In this document: positions 11,246-25,384 of the stretch, piece after piece
How positions within the stretch are numbered: position 1 is the first letter of the stretch
Layout: the number at the start of each line of letters is the position of its first letter
Source: Siphonodentalium dalli
Taxonomy: Eukaryota; Mollusca; Scaphopoda; Gadilida; Siphonodentaliidae
DNA length: 64,000 nucleotides
Reading direction: 5' to 3'
Assembly (NCBI GenBank): GCA_032622095.1
Contig: CP136066.1
Coordinates: forward strand, 104,057,319-104,121,318
Notes under the pieces: generated by a model
The model's database searches: none
The model's input: only the letters and a program-made list of their open reading frames with translations
Told to the model about the DNA's origin: nothing
Translations under genes and position numbers: made by a program

Positions 11246-14200
11246 GTTGTTCAATACACGATCTTAGATACACTTTTGGAAGGTCGTTTTATGTTTGTGC
11301 AGCATACACTACGTTGTCTGTTGTTGATTTCCCACATGGAAATAATATACGTTGGGGATTTCATACATTAAACTGATAAATCGAGGAAAGGGTGCGCATA
11401 CACTAACCAGGTACAGATGACAAAACACATATTAACTGCTCAAATGGCTCTCAAGCCGCCAAGTTTACGCCAATTACACAGCGTGTGTGCATGGTTGTCA
11501 TCCCTATCTCAACTCAATTGTGGCAACACAAAATTCAATCGATACTCGAACGGTATACACACATTCCATCGACCTTATTTACAGTTCTGCCTATCAAACT
11601 GATTGTCACGTATTACAATTGAAATTCATGGTTCACAAAGGACATGCAGATTCATCATATCAGTGCTGGCCAAACTAGATACGGATTTGTGGGTATGATT
11701 TAGCCACACAATAATCTGGTCGGTGGAGTGATGGACATAGAACAAATGGTAACAAGCTAATGATTACGTCTTTCGTCGTGAGAATGTTTCTAGAATAAAA
11801 CATCCAAAAAACTCGCTAAAATCCACTTTGGGGAAAATATTTGAGAGATGTTAACGAACTTAGCACGATTTTTCCGTTAACGGCCGATTATTTTGCGAGG
11901 GTCGTATTCTGGTCTTTGGAGTGTATGGACTAGACGAATGTTGTAACGAGGATATTTTGTTGTCAACCTGTTCTAAAGTATTTGGGGGAACCATATCCAA
12001 ATTCCGGTAAAATCAGCATTTTGAGAATACCCATGATTCAAGATGGCGTCCAAAATCAATAACTGAGGTATTTTTCATTTAATTAGTCTGAAAATTGTAC
12101 AATTCAGACAAGTATTACTGCTATAATATATCACACACTTGACTGTGTCCAGGTACACACAACTGTAACTATTACACCGTATATCATATCATATCTTGCA
12201 TAACTATCATTGTCATCACTATATAACGATTACTCATGACTATTTATATGTTTTAATCATATCTCTGCTGTCTATCGATTTTTGCACGCTACGCAATCTG
12301 GTCTCTAGATAAGATGGCGTCCAATCTGGTTTCAGTTTTCTTTGATACTGAGGCTTCGATTGTTCTTGGAATTAAGATAATTGAGAACATATCTGCTCAA
12401 ATATAAGGGTGACATTCGGCCAATTGGTGGGCAATCAAATCCCAACTTGCTGTCATGAAAGCTGTCTCAATGTCCAAATCAGCTAAATATATTAAAGTGT
12501 TTTAGACATTTTTCCTATACGGCATTTATGTAGAAATGCGTGAAATTCTATGTTGGCTTCTACGGCTCTTTCCACGGCATTGCCAGTTGTCGCCTTTTGC
12601 ACTCAACAAGCGATGTTCATTGCCTTTATACTAGTTCTCTTATTTGTGATCCAACACATACATATTTAGTATTTATTTAGCAAATTTACTTCGATCACAT
12701 CGCTTTTACCTACAGTTATTTGACTGTATATAAATATAATGTCCTGGTATGGATATTTTACTATACATGTATTACCAGGATAGTCCCTACAATGGTCAAA
12801 CGTGTTGGACTAGTACATTGAATATTATTAGATAGCCGCCGTGGCAATCGCAAGGGCATATGAGGATAGAGGCAAACTCGCGAAATTCCTATTGTAAAAG
12901 CATTAATCTATTACAACATTTGCTGTCCGTCGGCCACTCGGCTAAACAGCGATCGTTCAAAGTTACATCTTATCAAAGAATCTTGACACTGTGTATAGCC
13001 ACACCTTTTCGTCCCAAATCTATTTTGTCCGCTGTTATTTGATCCAAATGCATTCTACATATGGTATATATGTATTATTTAATAACAAATGAGTGTTGAT
13101 GTGTATGATTTCTTTTGAGGTGAATGTCAAAGCACGCCAATAGTCGTAAATATTGGTCCGACTTTCCACCGAGGAACAGCCTGGACACTCCCCTTAAAAT
13201 GTCCATATATGCATAGCGCTTACAGGGAGGTACGACTACACATATATATGTCTGTACCGTTCCAACCTCTAAATACCCGTTTCAGTAACTGCCTGGCAAA
13301 CAGATGTTAGGCGGGGATAAATAGCATTCTAACTCTGTCAAGACACCTCACAGAGAGCATATGCCTTTACGTTTGGCATATGGTTAACTGACACAGAGAA
13401 GAGAAATTCATCCGTTGTTAAAATATCAGCAATATAGTATGCACTGTTAAACGGCAATTTTTAAAATGTAAGCTTCAGTTGGTAACCCTGAATTACATAT
13501 TCTATGCGACAATACATGGAACGGAATCATTTACAATGTATGTACCACAACACTCTGCATTTAATTGCCATAGCATTGTCAATAAATGCATCAATGGATG
13601 TTTCTCCGATAAATTATAAGACTTATTTTGTTTTCTGTTTTGGTTCAGATTAGAATAGTTGTCACCATTGATAACAGCAAAGCTTACATGTTTTACTGAT
13701 CTGCTAATATACACATCATTCAGGTATTTAATATCAGACACTTGATAGATGGATGCATTGGGGGATTATAAAGCTATCCAGAAATTGTGCGTTGCAAATA
13801 CGTCTGAAATCAGTCAGGGAGAATAACGGGCCCCATTTTAGTAACATCGAGAGTCAATATTGATAATTCTGATTATAGTTAAGGGTACATTAAGCTGATT
13901 TGAAAACGCGACAATTAAAATATTTATTTAATCAGTGTAGCTCACGAGAATTTATTCAAATTTTCAGTTGTGCAGCTGACACGTTTTACGCTTGAAAAGT
14001 TATTAAATGTTGCTACTACAAATATGCGCTACTTCAGTTTCACCTGATGGAATCCATTGTGGTAAAATTTTCTATTGAATCTAAGGAGCACTCTGAGTGT
14101 AGCATGTTTCCGTGGGATGTCGGTCAACAAGATTCAAGGGTGAGAACAACGATCGGGATATGAAATAACTGATTGATTTTATGTATTCTGGCATCAACTT

Positions 14201-14985
14201 TTATTTTGATTATCCATTAATTGTCCACAGGGTGCCAATTAGCTTCGGGTTTTTTTTCAGCGGGAATACTCATTATTTGATATGCGTATGGCGCAATTCT
14301 TAAGTTATTTCACTTGATTACATGTCCCGCAACAGATAAACTCGGCGCATATTGGCAATGCAAACGGATAATAGCTTGGTTGCCGTCTCTGGTGTATTAT
14401 CACCGCGAAAAAGGCAGCATACATAATTATATGAATAAATAAAGTGAATACTAATCAGTAATCGCTATGGTAACGATGATATCTATAATTATGCGATATG
14501 ACAAACATTACAATTTATATTCAATTCGGCAACCATATTGGCACCCATTATTCATTTCATGAATACATTGGTCCCGAAATGACTACATATTAGTTGTATT
14601 CTCTATAAATCTCCACTTGTTTTGTTACTACAGTTCGAGAGGAAAGTTAAAATATTGCGTTTACACTTTTTTTGGGGGGGTTATAAACCGGAAATTTCTG
14701 AAGATAGTAGGCTCTCTATTTGGAAACTAACGGGGGCCATTTTGACAGGCATGCTGTAATGTGGGTCATGATGGATATTATATTATGAACGTGAACAGAT
14801 AAGTGGATGATATATGATCACACTAACAGTTCTAAGCTGATTGTACACTTTATCAGATATAGTCTGAAACACACAGTATGTTGACTGTTCTCGGCGCCCT
14901 CTTGGACGCCATCTTGACTTCAGAGTTGTTCCCATGACAAATGGGAATTATGACTATGGCCAAGATGTCATATATATATATGTGG
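11246..14985. other. Long stretch with no supported gene
   Basis: Frames up to 79 codons (for example 13502-13741 minus) were read and show no recognisable domain. 'aagatggcgtcca' motifs recur near 12042 and 12311, and inverted near 14912. No RNA gene or mobile-element boundary was seen. Confidence 0.4.
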
Positions 14986-15586
14986 ATGGTGTTCTACTCC
15001 AGGCACACGAATTGCTCATAATATGAACAGTTTCCAGTTTGCCCAGGTTCACTCGCAGCAGTGGATGGTTCATGTCCCATTTGGGATTATGCGTTCACCA
15101 CATAGAAGCTGAGAAACAACTGTCATATCCAAAACGCCAAGAAAAAAAATGCTAATCTCGTCAGCACCCATGCCAATAGTCAGACCAATGTAGTGAGTGA
15201 GTCACTATCAACTCTAGTCGAAGAGACCGACATTGCTTCTGTTCCAGAACACAATAGGCCACGGACACATTTAATGAAGTTGAACTACTTGCTCCAAAAT
15301 AGTCTACACACGTTGCTACAAAACAATCACCAAACATTTTGATTCTCAGAGACAGAGGTTGATATTTGGGTTTGAAAATTTAACACCATGCTGGAAGAGA
15401 AACGTTCAACGCATGTGTGCGTGAAGCAGTCGGTTGGGTAAACGACGACCTTCTGTCACACCCACCCGACCGCTAACTGGGCGATTGACCAAGGCTCGCG
15501 ACAGATTCATAAAATATAGATATCCTGTCAATGCAAAATCCGACGTTAGAAACTTCTCCACATATTTCGATGTGAATCCCTGGTAA
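14986..15586 (+). pseudogene. Decayed unidentified coding sequence
   Basis: Coding-like peptides appear in sequence on the plus strand with frame changes: 'SESLSTLVEETDIASVPEHN', then 'FGFENLTPCWKRNVQRM'. After an in-frame TGA near 15419 comes a basic tail rich in TRPLTGRLTKARDRFIKYRY, ending 'STYFDVNPW' at TAA 15584-15586. The last frame (15338-15586) has only the one internal stop in 82 codons. The basic C terminus suggests a nucleic-acid-binding or TE protein, but I cannot name a family. Confidence 0.35.
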
Positions 15587-16280
15587 ATTGGATGTTATTC
15601 TTTACTGTTGATTTTGTATTCCACCTGTACTAATTTGTATGCGTTTATATTCGATGTTTGCACACCAGTTATTTATTTAATGTTCCGGACTCCAAGCTGA
15701 AACATTCGGTCTTGTGTATTTTTATTTGTACATAATTATATCATTGGTTGGTCTCGTCCACTGACTGCCTTTTATGCACAGTTGCATCGCAACGACAGTT
15801 TTTGACCACTTGATTCAGCTGTTAGTCGTGATGTGAACTAGCGGATGAAATGATAACCCCCAATCAATCAATCGATAAAACGATCCTCGTTCATAGAAAT
15901 TCCAATATGCCCGTTGTCTTTATAAGAGTTTCACTGTCGATAGAGAATTTTGTTTTACAATACATTATAGCTAAACCGGATTCCGTCAATTGCATATTAC
16001 AAGTCGCGTTGATATAGTTATTCGAATTAATTATATAAATTGGTCGTATTCCACATCCGTTAACATGAAATACATGTAGTCAACATAATCATCGCCGAGG
16101 AAACATATGACAGCCTTACACGATGTGAACACATTCCGTAACTAATATGACATTGTCACCAAGCGACGACATGGAATACGCCAACTCTCTGTATACATTA
16201 TTTGCATTTACCGAGAGATGGATGCATATTCTTATGTGAAAAACGGATGCGACTCGTCAGCGAAATGCTTCTGATTTTTC
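15587..16280. other. Unassigned spacer
   Basis: AT-rich with a short (AATC)n run near 15860. Nothing else recognised. Confidence 0.5.
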
Positions 16281-16786
16281 TTGCGAAATATTGCAACAGA
16301 GTACGGTCTGTGTCGCGTTAATCGGACGAGAAGTTGTCATTTGGAACAAGGTTTTAAGAGGTCGGCGTTTGCTGAATGGCGTTCTGCAGTAGAAGCTCTC
16401 TTTTATCTAAATACAAAATGCCTTCCATTTTTAACAGACATTGACTTGAAGAAAGATACATGTACCATAACATTCTGGCAACCCGTTGGCGTGGTTATTA
16501 TTTTATTTTCCATCAATCATCGACAACAGGTTCCCAAGATAAAATAATAACAAAGCCACCCTTTGTTAAAAATGGAAGACTTATCAAGTTTGTCATTGTG
16601 TATTTGGAGAGAAGAGACGTTCTACTTCATAAAGTCATTCAGTTGACTCCATATGTTTCTTCGTTTCCAAAACGCACACCTCTTCAAATATATGTTGTAA
16701 AAACACAACGTCTCGTCCGATTTAGTAAGGCCCAGACCGTTCTAAGTCTGCAAAATATCGTAAGACAAATCAGAATCATATCGTGA
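16281..16786 (+). other. Two overlapping unassigned open frames
   Basis: Frames of 88 codons (16281-16547) and 108 codons (16460-16786) overlap in different phases. The first is preceded by a possible acceptor (atattgcaacag) and the second contains a possible donor (aaatatc|gtaaga). Neither peptide shows a motif that I know. They may be parts of one frameshifted frame or chance. Confidence 0.2.
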
Positions 16787-19175
16787 TCCGAAATGTTGCG
16801 ATAAAAACCAAAGCATTGAATATTCTATAATTGAAGACATTTATGTTCATAATAGAACCGAACGCACGATTACTTTGGAACCACATGCAAAGCACGCATG
16901 TTCCCGTTTACAGTGTGCTAGTGCTCTGGATCGGGTCAAGTTACTTGTTATTAGAATAATATATATACCGCATGATGCTATAGCTAAAGAATTTATATTT
17001 CTATCGGAATCAGATTGTGAATATATTTCGGACTTTTGAGTTTCGTTATTCCTGATTCTTTGTCAATGTCACGCATACACGTGGAAAAAGTGTACAAAAC
17101 ATTCCACCAAGCTAAAACGAATTTCGTCATCGTATTTTTTTTGTTTTGCTGTTGATATTTTGTAGCAACTACGTATTGAACAATTAACCAATCAAACAAA
17201 CAGGTGTTATTGCGTATATTGACTAAAACAAATGGAGTTTTGGAAAGCTGAATATTACTCAGGTTATACGATAAATAAGTATTTCATATGTTTCTCGAGT
17301 TAATTTGACTACAAAAATACGACAATAGCAATACACTACTGGGTTTGACTTATTTCTTTAGTTGCTGTAACAACATATGGTTCCCGGTGAACCGAGTGCA
17401 ATGGAAATTGATGCGATCTCATTGATCTGCGCTAATATCACGCTGAGTGGAATGTTGACTGACAGTTCCAATTACTCGTCATATATGCGCGCACGACTAC
17501 AGATGACTTACTAATTGTTAGGTAATTTACAAAAACCTATATTCAAGCGAATAGAACAGTTCCAGTCAATTAACGTGTGGGTGAATCTACCAGGCAACAA
17601 CCAAAACAAAACATGCAATTAATCCAATTTGTCATCTCGAGGTCAGGTCCAACTGAATCCTAAAGCGCCTACATTTAGTCTTATGTCAACCGCCCGCGCG
17701 ACGCATTGTCGATGCTATTACTTGTAAACGTGAACAATTATATGATTGCTGCGTTAATTCGCTCTTCAATTAGGCGGCTTGCTTTTTCTTGTGTTTTGTC
17801 GATTGATCTCAGTATGAATCCCCCACCGCTGATGTGTTGAATGTAGTCTGTGTAAATATAATTTCTCGAACGCGTGTAGGGTCCCACCAATTCAATTCAA
17901 TTTATTAGTATTCTGATCATCAAGGTAGATATAACAGAAACATGGTTATTACAAATATCGATGCAAATATAAATTTGTTTTGCATGAATGCACATTTAGA
18001 TATATAATATAGTGGTGTATACAATAGTGTCTTGATCTGTATATAATTATATTTTTTTCTTTTTCTGATAGATTATTGTTATTAATTTTGGCGTAATGGT
18101 TACGTGTTCGGTCAGTGGATATGGATTTTGAATGGTTTAAGTGATTCAGCCTCAAGAGGAGTCAGATTGTAGTATATACTCGTGGTGCTTATCAAATAAG
18201 CGCATCTACAGCGATAAACTATTATATTGGTGTTGGGATCCTTCTTTATTCAATTTGGTACATGTAAGAAACAAGTATGTTATATCGGTATATTTTGAAG
18301 GTGGGTTACTTGTTTGTCTGAAAGTGTAGCCTCAAGAGTTCCGAAATATATCAATGATCTTTTTTATAAAAACTGAGAGATTCTTGGTAATTCTTCTGCT
18401 GCGGTTTGCGTCACATCACGTCACATTAATCGTTTGAACTTTTATCTCTTGGGAGCTACTAATAGTGAGTTCTGATTGGTACTATAACTACTGACGTAGA
18501 TTCCCGCAGTTCTGTGAAAATAGAAAGTATATGCGGGTAGTCAGACCTACAATTTATATGTGGGTATATAGTTAACTTTGACTGTAATGAATTACGTCCT
18601 CTGTTTGAGATCAAATTAGGTACGAACTCATGATCATATGCCCAGATGCGGTGTCCCGATAATTTGACAGAATCTACGAAGTCAGCCCTCTAAATGGAAT
18701 ATCTGCTGTTTCTCAATTATTAGTGTACTGTCATTAACGATCAATCATCTGACAAAACATTTACGTTATTTTGAAAGTTTCTTTTCTTCACCCCCCCCCC
18801 CTTCATTGTCAGTCGTCATGTGACACTCAGTGCGTTAATAGACACCGAGCACATTTATTGTGTCGTTGCAATCCCAAAGGCATGTATACGTAGTCAGCAC
18901 GAAAAGAAGGGCGACCAAGACCAAAATGATTAACCTATTAACTTATTCTCGTTTTGGTCGTTACGCCAGTATTGCTCCAAATATATAATATTATTTAATC
19001 TGGCCAATGACATACCACTCCACTCCAAAGATGTAATATTTGGTCACAAAACAAAGATAACGTTGCGAGATATTTACTCTGTATTGCAGCACATTCGCTC
19101 AAATGTTCACATATAATATGGGAGAGATAAATAACGAGCATTACGCATTAGGAGCACACGCTGTATTAAGATACA
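16787..19175. other. Spacer with possible LINE tail
   Basis: At 17888-17915 the minus strand reads 'aataaattgaattgaattg', a short 3' repeat of the kind that ends CR1-like LINEs. No ORF evidence accompanies it. A poly-C run lies at about 18790-18800. Otherwise nothing recognised. Confidence 0.35.
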
Positions 19176-19184
19176 CCAAGTTAT

Positions 19185-19611
19185 GCTGAATAGGTCATTG
19201 TCGCATGGTTTCTGGCAAAAAGACACCCAGGATCTCTTAAACTGTCAAAAAGACACCCAGGATCTCGTAAACTGTCAAAAAGACACCCAGGATCTCAAAG
19301 TCTCGCCAAACAACGGGGATTTTGTTTAGTCGTCTGCTATTAATATTATGATAATTATTTGTTTGTGATCGGAGTGAAATATCAACGGAATTTAATTCGG
19401 CTTTGAGTCTGACTGACAGCGCAATTCCGCATCCTTGATAGTTGGACCAATATTAATAGCAGACGACTAAACAAAATTCCCGTTGTTTGGTGGGACTTTG
19501 AGATCCTGGGTGTCTTTTTGACAGTTTAAGAGATCCTGGGTGTCTTTTTGACAGTTTAAGAGATCCTGGGTGTCTTTTTGACAGAAACCATGCGACAATG
19601 ACCTATTCATC
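19185..19611. mobile_element. Foldback Mutator-like MITE with 9-bp target duplication
   Basis: Two 163-bp arms (19185-19347, 19449-19611) are inverted repeats with only a few mismatches. Each contains three tandem 30-bp units with the core 'aaaaagacacccaggatctc'. Directly outside both arms is the identical 9-mer ccaagttat (19176-19184 and 19612-19620). Long TIRs plus a 9-bp duplication are the Mutator/MULE signature. The 101-bp centre has no ORF, so the element is non-autonomous. The near-identical arms and intact duplication point to a fairly recent insertion. Confidence 0.85.
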
Positions 19612-19620
19612 CCAAGTTAT

Positions 19621-20704
19621 CAACACTTCAAAATTGATGGTCATTCTATCCAGACTTTCCTGTATGTATAGTGGCGAGAACACATGTTACTGGTGGAAGT
19701 AACAGCGACTTACCGTGCAACACGTATAAACAAGAAAACCATAGTCAGAAATGGTAACGCCACCAAGATCATATTATTAGCCATAAATATAAAGTATAAT
19801 ATAATTATAATATAAAATATTATTCATTAGTTAGCGCTAATATAGGCGCTAATTAATGACTTGTTAAATAACATCTAATAAATATTCGTCTTATTCACAA
19901 CTTTAAGGAGTCCTTCTGGCACACGAGAATATTTATCGCCGTTTGATTTGCACCAAGTGAACTCGGCGCATATATAATTGATAGAACAAACCTCTATTAT
20001 GATGATCGTGTCGTTATTTGTTTAAGATACGTGTCAATTGTCATATACGCACCCGTTCCCTCATTAAAATCTATATATATATCGCCCATTTTAGGGGACC
20101 TCCGCGAATTCGGGGACTTCCGCAAAGTGACCTCCACAAATCGGGACCTACTGCAAATCGTCGCACCCAATGCAATTTGTAAACGAATACGATTGACATG
20201 CGATTTAACGAGGTGAGCTTTAATTAAACGAAAGAAGCATTCTACATAAACTATTTGTCATGGACTCAGCCAGTGTGCCATATATATGTGTCAACTAAGG
20301 TCGCTTTGCGTGGTAACAGTGAAAAGTGAAAGTGGAAAATCCTACAAAGTAGCCTACAATTTTGGGATTTCCGCGGCAGATTGCAGTGAATCTATACTAT
20401 TGGAAGTGAATGTACAATTCCTGGAATTCTATCAGATATCGCGACTCTGCTCTTTTTCGTGATCATAAGTTATATAGGGCCTATATGACCACGAAACGAG
20501 TCGAGTCGCGATACATCCATCGGTACAAACACATTGTGTATACGATACAATTTTGACTTGATGACCAGAAAATAAAAGATGGCGGTTAATCCAAGTCTCC
20601 AACAGAATAGACATGCGCGCTCCAATTAAAATTACCCATAATTCACTTCACTACACCAGGGGTTCCCAATGTGTTATACATTATTTTCAGGCTATCAGAT
20701 TATT
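19621..20704. other. Unassigned spacer
   Basis: Contains AT-rich inverted motifs (tagcgcctatattagcgcta type near 19830-19855). No gene recognised. Confidence 0.45.
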
Positions 20705-20875
20705 TATATTTTCAAGAACATATTATTACACCGGTGACTTTAAGTTTACAATTTCAGCCTGTCCTGACTCTATCGGTATGTTTGAGTTATATTTTCAAGA
20801 ACATATTATTGACGGTGGCGTTACCTTTACAATTTCAGCATTTACGTGATTCTATCGGTACGATTGGGCAAGGTA
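20705..20875. repeat. Tandem duplication of ~83 bp
   Basis: Two adjacent units share 'tatattttcaagaacatatt' (20711 and 20794 within the motif), 'tttacaatttcagc' and 'tctatcggta'. The units are diverged, so this is not an assembly echo. Confidence 0.65.
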
Positions 20876-21109
20876 CAAAAACCTATTCTCCCACAATGTA
20901 TTCGCTCACTGCTCCATAGATTATCAAAAACTCAAAAACAGCTTACACCACCTTGTGGCGTAATTATTGCGGGGCTTCGCAGTCATATTATTTGTCATCA
21001 ACACCATGACGAACGAGACTCATAATACGGGGTGATAAAGGAGCATTAAATTTGCTGGTGGAAACATGTAGAAAACTAAGCGAACGAAGGACGCTCTGGT
21101 GCCGAAATC

Positions 21110-21545
21110 TTTGTTTTATTGAGATGAAAGCCACGTGGCAGTTTGCGCTCCAAAATTCACCTAAAGATATTGGCTTTTTAATTTATCCGGGTATCGAAAT
21201 AGGTCGATAAATACTTCCAACTACTTTTCTACGCGCATTAGAACAACTTCGCACACGATGTTTTGGTTCCAAACAAAAATAAACGGTCATTTGCACGGTG
21301 TGGAACATAAAGGAGCAGTCTATTCCGGATATGGCTTACCTGGAGAGCGTGTGTTTAACTTCTATGCGAAAAATTGAGAACAGCTGGATAATGAATATGA
21401 CCATGGAAAGTATTGTTCAGATCATATCGAAGCCGGTGTATCAATATTTTGTGTATTTGTCAACCTATCCTATACCTCCACATTACGTAGACATAATTTG
21501 GAAGCTCAAATTAGCCATATCCGCTTAATTGCATGTGATTTAAAG
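21110..21545. repeat. Interspersed repeat family B, copy 2
   Basis: Direct-orientation match to 30-530, with shared blocks in the same order. It carries stops in the frame that is open in copy 1. The boundaries are approximate. Confidence 0.55.
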
Positions 21546-22429
21546 GTCGTGATATCACTACCCGCTGGGCTATATAGCGAAGGGAATTGATGTTTAATTG
21601 TTTTTGTTGAGAAAATAATAAATTCATTGAAAGAAGTTTTTGAGTCAGTTGAACTAACGGGTTCTAAATTTTCTTTGAATTGTGCCTTAGTTTATAATTG
21701 ATATGATTTGTAGAGGTGGCAGGAAGACGGCCTGTATTGGCCATGCCACTCCTGCACATGCAAATTTGTATACATATATGTACAACTGTATTGTATAATT
21801 CAAATTTTCCCGCGTTTCCTGGCATTAGCGGGAAAATTATATATTCGCAGTTCGGGCATATAGAGTTGTTTATTATAGGCGGAGCCTATTTAGAATTGTA
21901 GCCAATGAGAATGAGATTTGTGTAGTAATTGTTCAGATCGCTAGAGCGGAAAATTCGTCATTCTAGCCGTGTAACTTCAGCGGGTCACATTAATTTTCAA
22001 TAATGTTTTTTATTAAAATTTCATTCAAATGAAATAAATTATCAATGCTGTGTCCAGCTATATAACGCAGCTGAAATATGACAAATTATTCACAATGTTC
22101 AGAATATTGGTACATCTATAATTATGAGTAGATTTCAATGAGGGTGCGGTCCAAACACCCGAGCTGCACATACGAGTGGGCTTCGGATTTCAGTTTCCAG
22201 TCCCTATAAAATTTTAATGGGGTGCATGGTTTTTCCTGACCGGCTGTGCAGACTTTCTAGGATGTATTCACATGGTGTCTGTAAATTAGTATAGCATGCG
22301 CCCACCTATAACTTGTAAAGCATGTCACGCGATAAACGCCGTCTATGTGACCACAGCTAGCGCGGCTCAGTACAAATGAGTGTTTATTTGATACGAGAGA
22401 ATTGGGAATACATATGCAAATAAACATTC
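21546..22429. other. Unassigned spacer
   Basis: No gene, RNA or repeat recognised. Confidence 0.45.
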
Positions 22430-22955
22430 AAACAAACATTTGTAAATGGGATACGTTTCTACATACTATCAAGATGTGTTGCGGTGAACCGTTCTACAGC
22501 TTGACTTATTTCATGGGGAGAAGAGGATCATTAGAATTCCTGCCCTTTCAAAAAACAGCGTGGTTATAATCCCAGATTTGTCTTTTGAACAAGGATGTAC
22601 GGAAATGATCATAACTAAGAGTAGCATAGCCACCGTAATGTTATGACATTTCCAAGTCTAATGTATTAGCATGTTGCAAATTAAAATTACCGTTAGTAAT
22701 CATAGGGTTCAATAGTGTTTGGGAAATTCGAGTAACTCTGGTTGTAGACGGAACTACGTTTTTGAGGGCGTACAAGTTAATTATATCACTTAATTTTTAA
22801 ACCGGATCTAGGAGGTCGCAATTGTAATCCCCGATTAGTATAATGTTATCTGCTATGGCTAGTGCATCATGTATAGATGTTTGCAATAATTCCCAATATC
22901 TCGGGTCACAGAAATTTATCAGAAGACAATACGAGCACGAAAATTCAAATTTTAA
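22430..22955 (-). pseudogene. LINE endonuclease-domain fragment
   Basis: The minus-strand translation gives 'DPRYWELLQTSIHDALAIAD', then 'IILIGDYNCDLLDPV', 'PSTTRVTRISQTLLNPMI' and, after frame changes, 'RQIWDYNHAVF' and 'SQAVERFTATHLDSM'. These align in order with the intact LINE at 42870 (DQNYWDNL, TGDFNSNLLNP, KPTRIAGTSQTLLDPLI, RTIWNYKRADF, DQAVRSFNDKFLEVM). GDYN is the endonuclease metal-binding motif. Stops and frameshifts make it a relic. It lacks RT. Confidence 0.75.
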
Positions 22956-25384
22956 TCAATCAGTCAATCAATCAAACTTTTAATGGTCTAAATTCCAAAT
23001 AATTAGGAATGTCGCCATTAACATAACACAAAATAACGTAATCTTAAACAACCCATTAACGAGTACAACGTATTTTATTAGAGCATAAACTTACTTATAC
23101 CAATAGGTGTTCTGCTACTGTAATAGTTGTGATATGCGTTCAGGTCAGATTTACCAATGAACAAAACGGAAAATATTTCTGAGGAGTATGACTATATAAT
23201 GAGCAATAAAATTATTCTAATTCACTCCACATAGATGAGAATTTAAATCGTCGGTTTTAAATGACATATAGTTCACCACCGAATATATGAGGGTAAAATG
23301 CCCCGGACCCCAGATTTACAGGACTTAATTAGGATTTTTTGTGTGTCTTTAGCGCTAAGCCTAAATAGAAATGTTTAGAGGGATCGTGGGTATGGCAAAC
23401 CATATATTGCCGTGATCAGCAGTGAATGTATATTCACATGAGGGTCATAAATGACCTTCGGTTGCCGAACTTCCTTGACAACGGTTGCTATGGAAACACC
23501 CGTCATTGAAAAACACTAGATTTTGATAAATTTTCTACTGAATGGCACTCATACAATGCTGGCTATTTTTATCATGTGCACACACTGGTGATTAGCCTAT
23601 GGTCAAATTTTAAGAAGTGATTTCACCTTGTTTAAAATATCAGGCATATGTTAAAATTGGCTTGAGGAGGGGAAAATTCTGTCAATCACAGTCCAAAATA
23701 GATCCAAAAACGAAAATAGGCAATGCAAAAATAAATCACCCAGTGATCACATTCATTGACTGATAAATACTTGACTATATTAACCAAAATCACTCTAATC
23801 GATCTAATTATATCTCACAATCAAAATAAATGAACTTCACACACTAGAAGTCCTTTTATTGACGAACTTAGAACACAAACTTCCTCAAAACGAAATCAAT
23901 TCGAAACTGAATTCACTCCCTTTGTGCTATCTATTTATAACTTTGGGAATTCCAGTATAATGAGTGTGTACTTGTTGACGCTTTCTGCTTCAATATTGCG
24001 TTCGTTTTCAGGGGTATTAGGCCTAATTGTCCGCGTAAAAGGTGTATGATACGCACAAAAATAACACTTTAGACAACATTCTTGCCAAATATATGAGATT
24101 TTATTTTATAATATACTGCCGGACATAATGTTGACCAGGCTAAAAATGAAAACGGTCGGACATGTGGCGATATGTATCGGAAAATGTCCGACCGACCGCT
24201 TAAATTCAGGCATGCTTCCAATGGAATTCAGACATAATATTTTAGTTTCTATGGCAGGGACACATAGCAGGGACACATATATGGATCCCCAGAGGGACCT
24301 ATATGAATTGTGGGAGCTATTACATTATGTAGCCGTGACACAGTTCGTTTAAAAAACGGATAAACAGGCGAACGCTTCTGTCCGCTATAGCGGGAAATTG
24401 GGTAGAACGTTCACGACGTCGTGCCCGCTATAGCGGGCAGCGGGGGTGAAAGAGTTTTAATGAGGAATTTATTAATTAATTAATCAATTTTAAAAGATCG
24501 AAAATATTTCAGGAAAGTGAACCCCCGATATACTAAAAGGTAGAGATGAATTAGACCCAGGTCACAAAAAGTTTAAACGGTCTCCGAATATTAAATCCTG
24601 ATTTAAATTTTGAAGACGAAACATATTAGGGTATATTTTAGGGATTCGTTAGCTTACAAAGGATGAAGTTACTTATACCAGATACAAAAATATATCTCAA
24701 GTTTGTCTATCTGTCAAAACGAGAAAGCACATATGACCTAAGCATTTATATTTACTTAATACTTAATTTTCTCTGTTCGTTTCAAGTACATATTAAAGAT
24801 ACGGGCGGAGTTGTCGGTGGGTATGCTGTTCAAATATTCAGCTTCGCCAAAAACCGCCATAAATATGGCATAAACAGTATGTTATTGTCAAATGTTTTCC
24901 TTTGTTATATAAACAAGCGCAACAAAAAAACGTTACATAACCTGGCTTTTGTTTAGATCCGGATATGGTAAACATAAAGAGCGTTATTTGTTACTTTTTT
25001 CCTGATATGGAAATAATAAAGAGCGTTTATATCATTTGTGTGCGATTAACCAATATAATTGCGCTGTGTTATGTAAACAGAAGCAAAATGTCTGTAAAAC
25101 GAGCAGGTTCTTGTTTACGTACACCATCGTACGTCTTGACGACAATATACTATTTATGCGCTGGTTATGTTTGGCATATGAACAAAACTATATTTATTTT
25201 AATATTCCTTCTGTTGATGGCGATTTGAACAAATATGAATAATTCTGCAACTAACGCCGCCCGTGCCATTAAAAACACCAGTCGTGCATATCAAATTGAC
25301 ATCTTGTTCATTACTGCCTAAAATGTTAGAATTTTACATCCGTCATCATGATTGAAATCTGGGATTGAAACATCACACTCCTTT
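22956..25384. other. Long stretch without supported genes
   Basis: Starts with a short (TCAA)n tract (about 22955-22978). Two 'cccgctatagcggg'-type palindromes lie near 24388 and 24423. Frames of 74-97 codons (24128-25242) show no motif. Confidence 0.4.

Noticed and set aside
10966-11376. 136-codon plus-strand ORF
   Set aside because: Runs through a LINE tail and the iterated ccgaaacgt motif. Peptide follows the repeat and has no domain.
19200-19600. CRISPR-like array of 30-bp repeats
   Set aside because: Repeats are contiguous without spacers, mirrored in inverted arms, in eukaryotic DNA.
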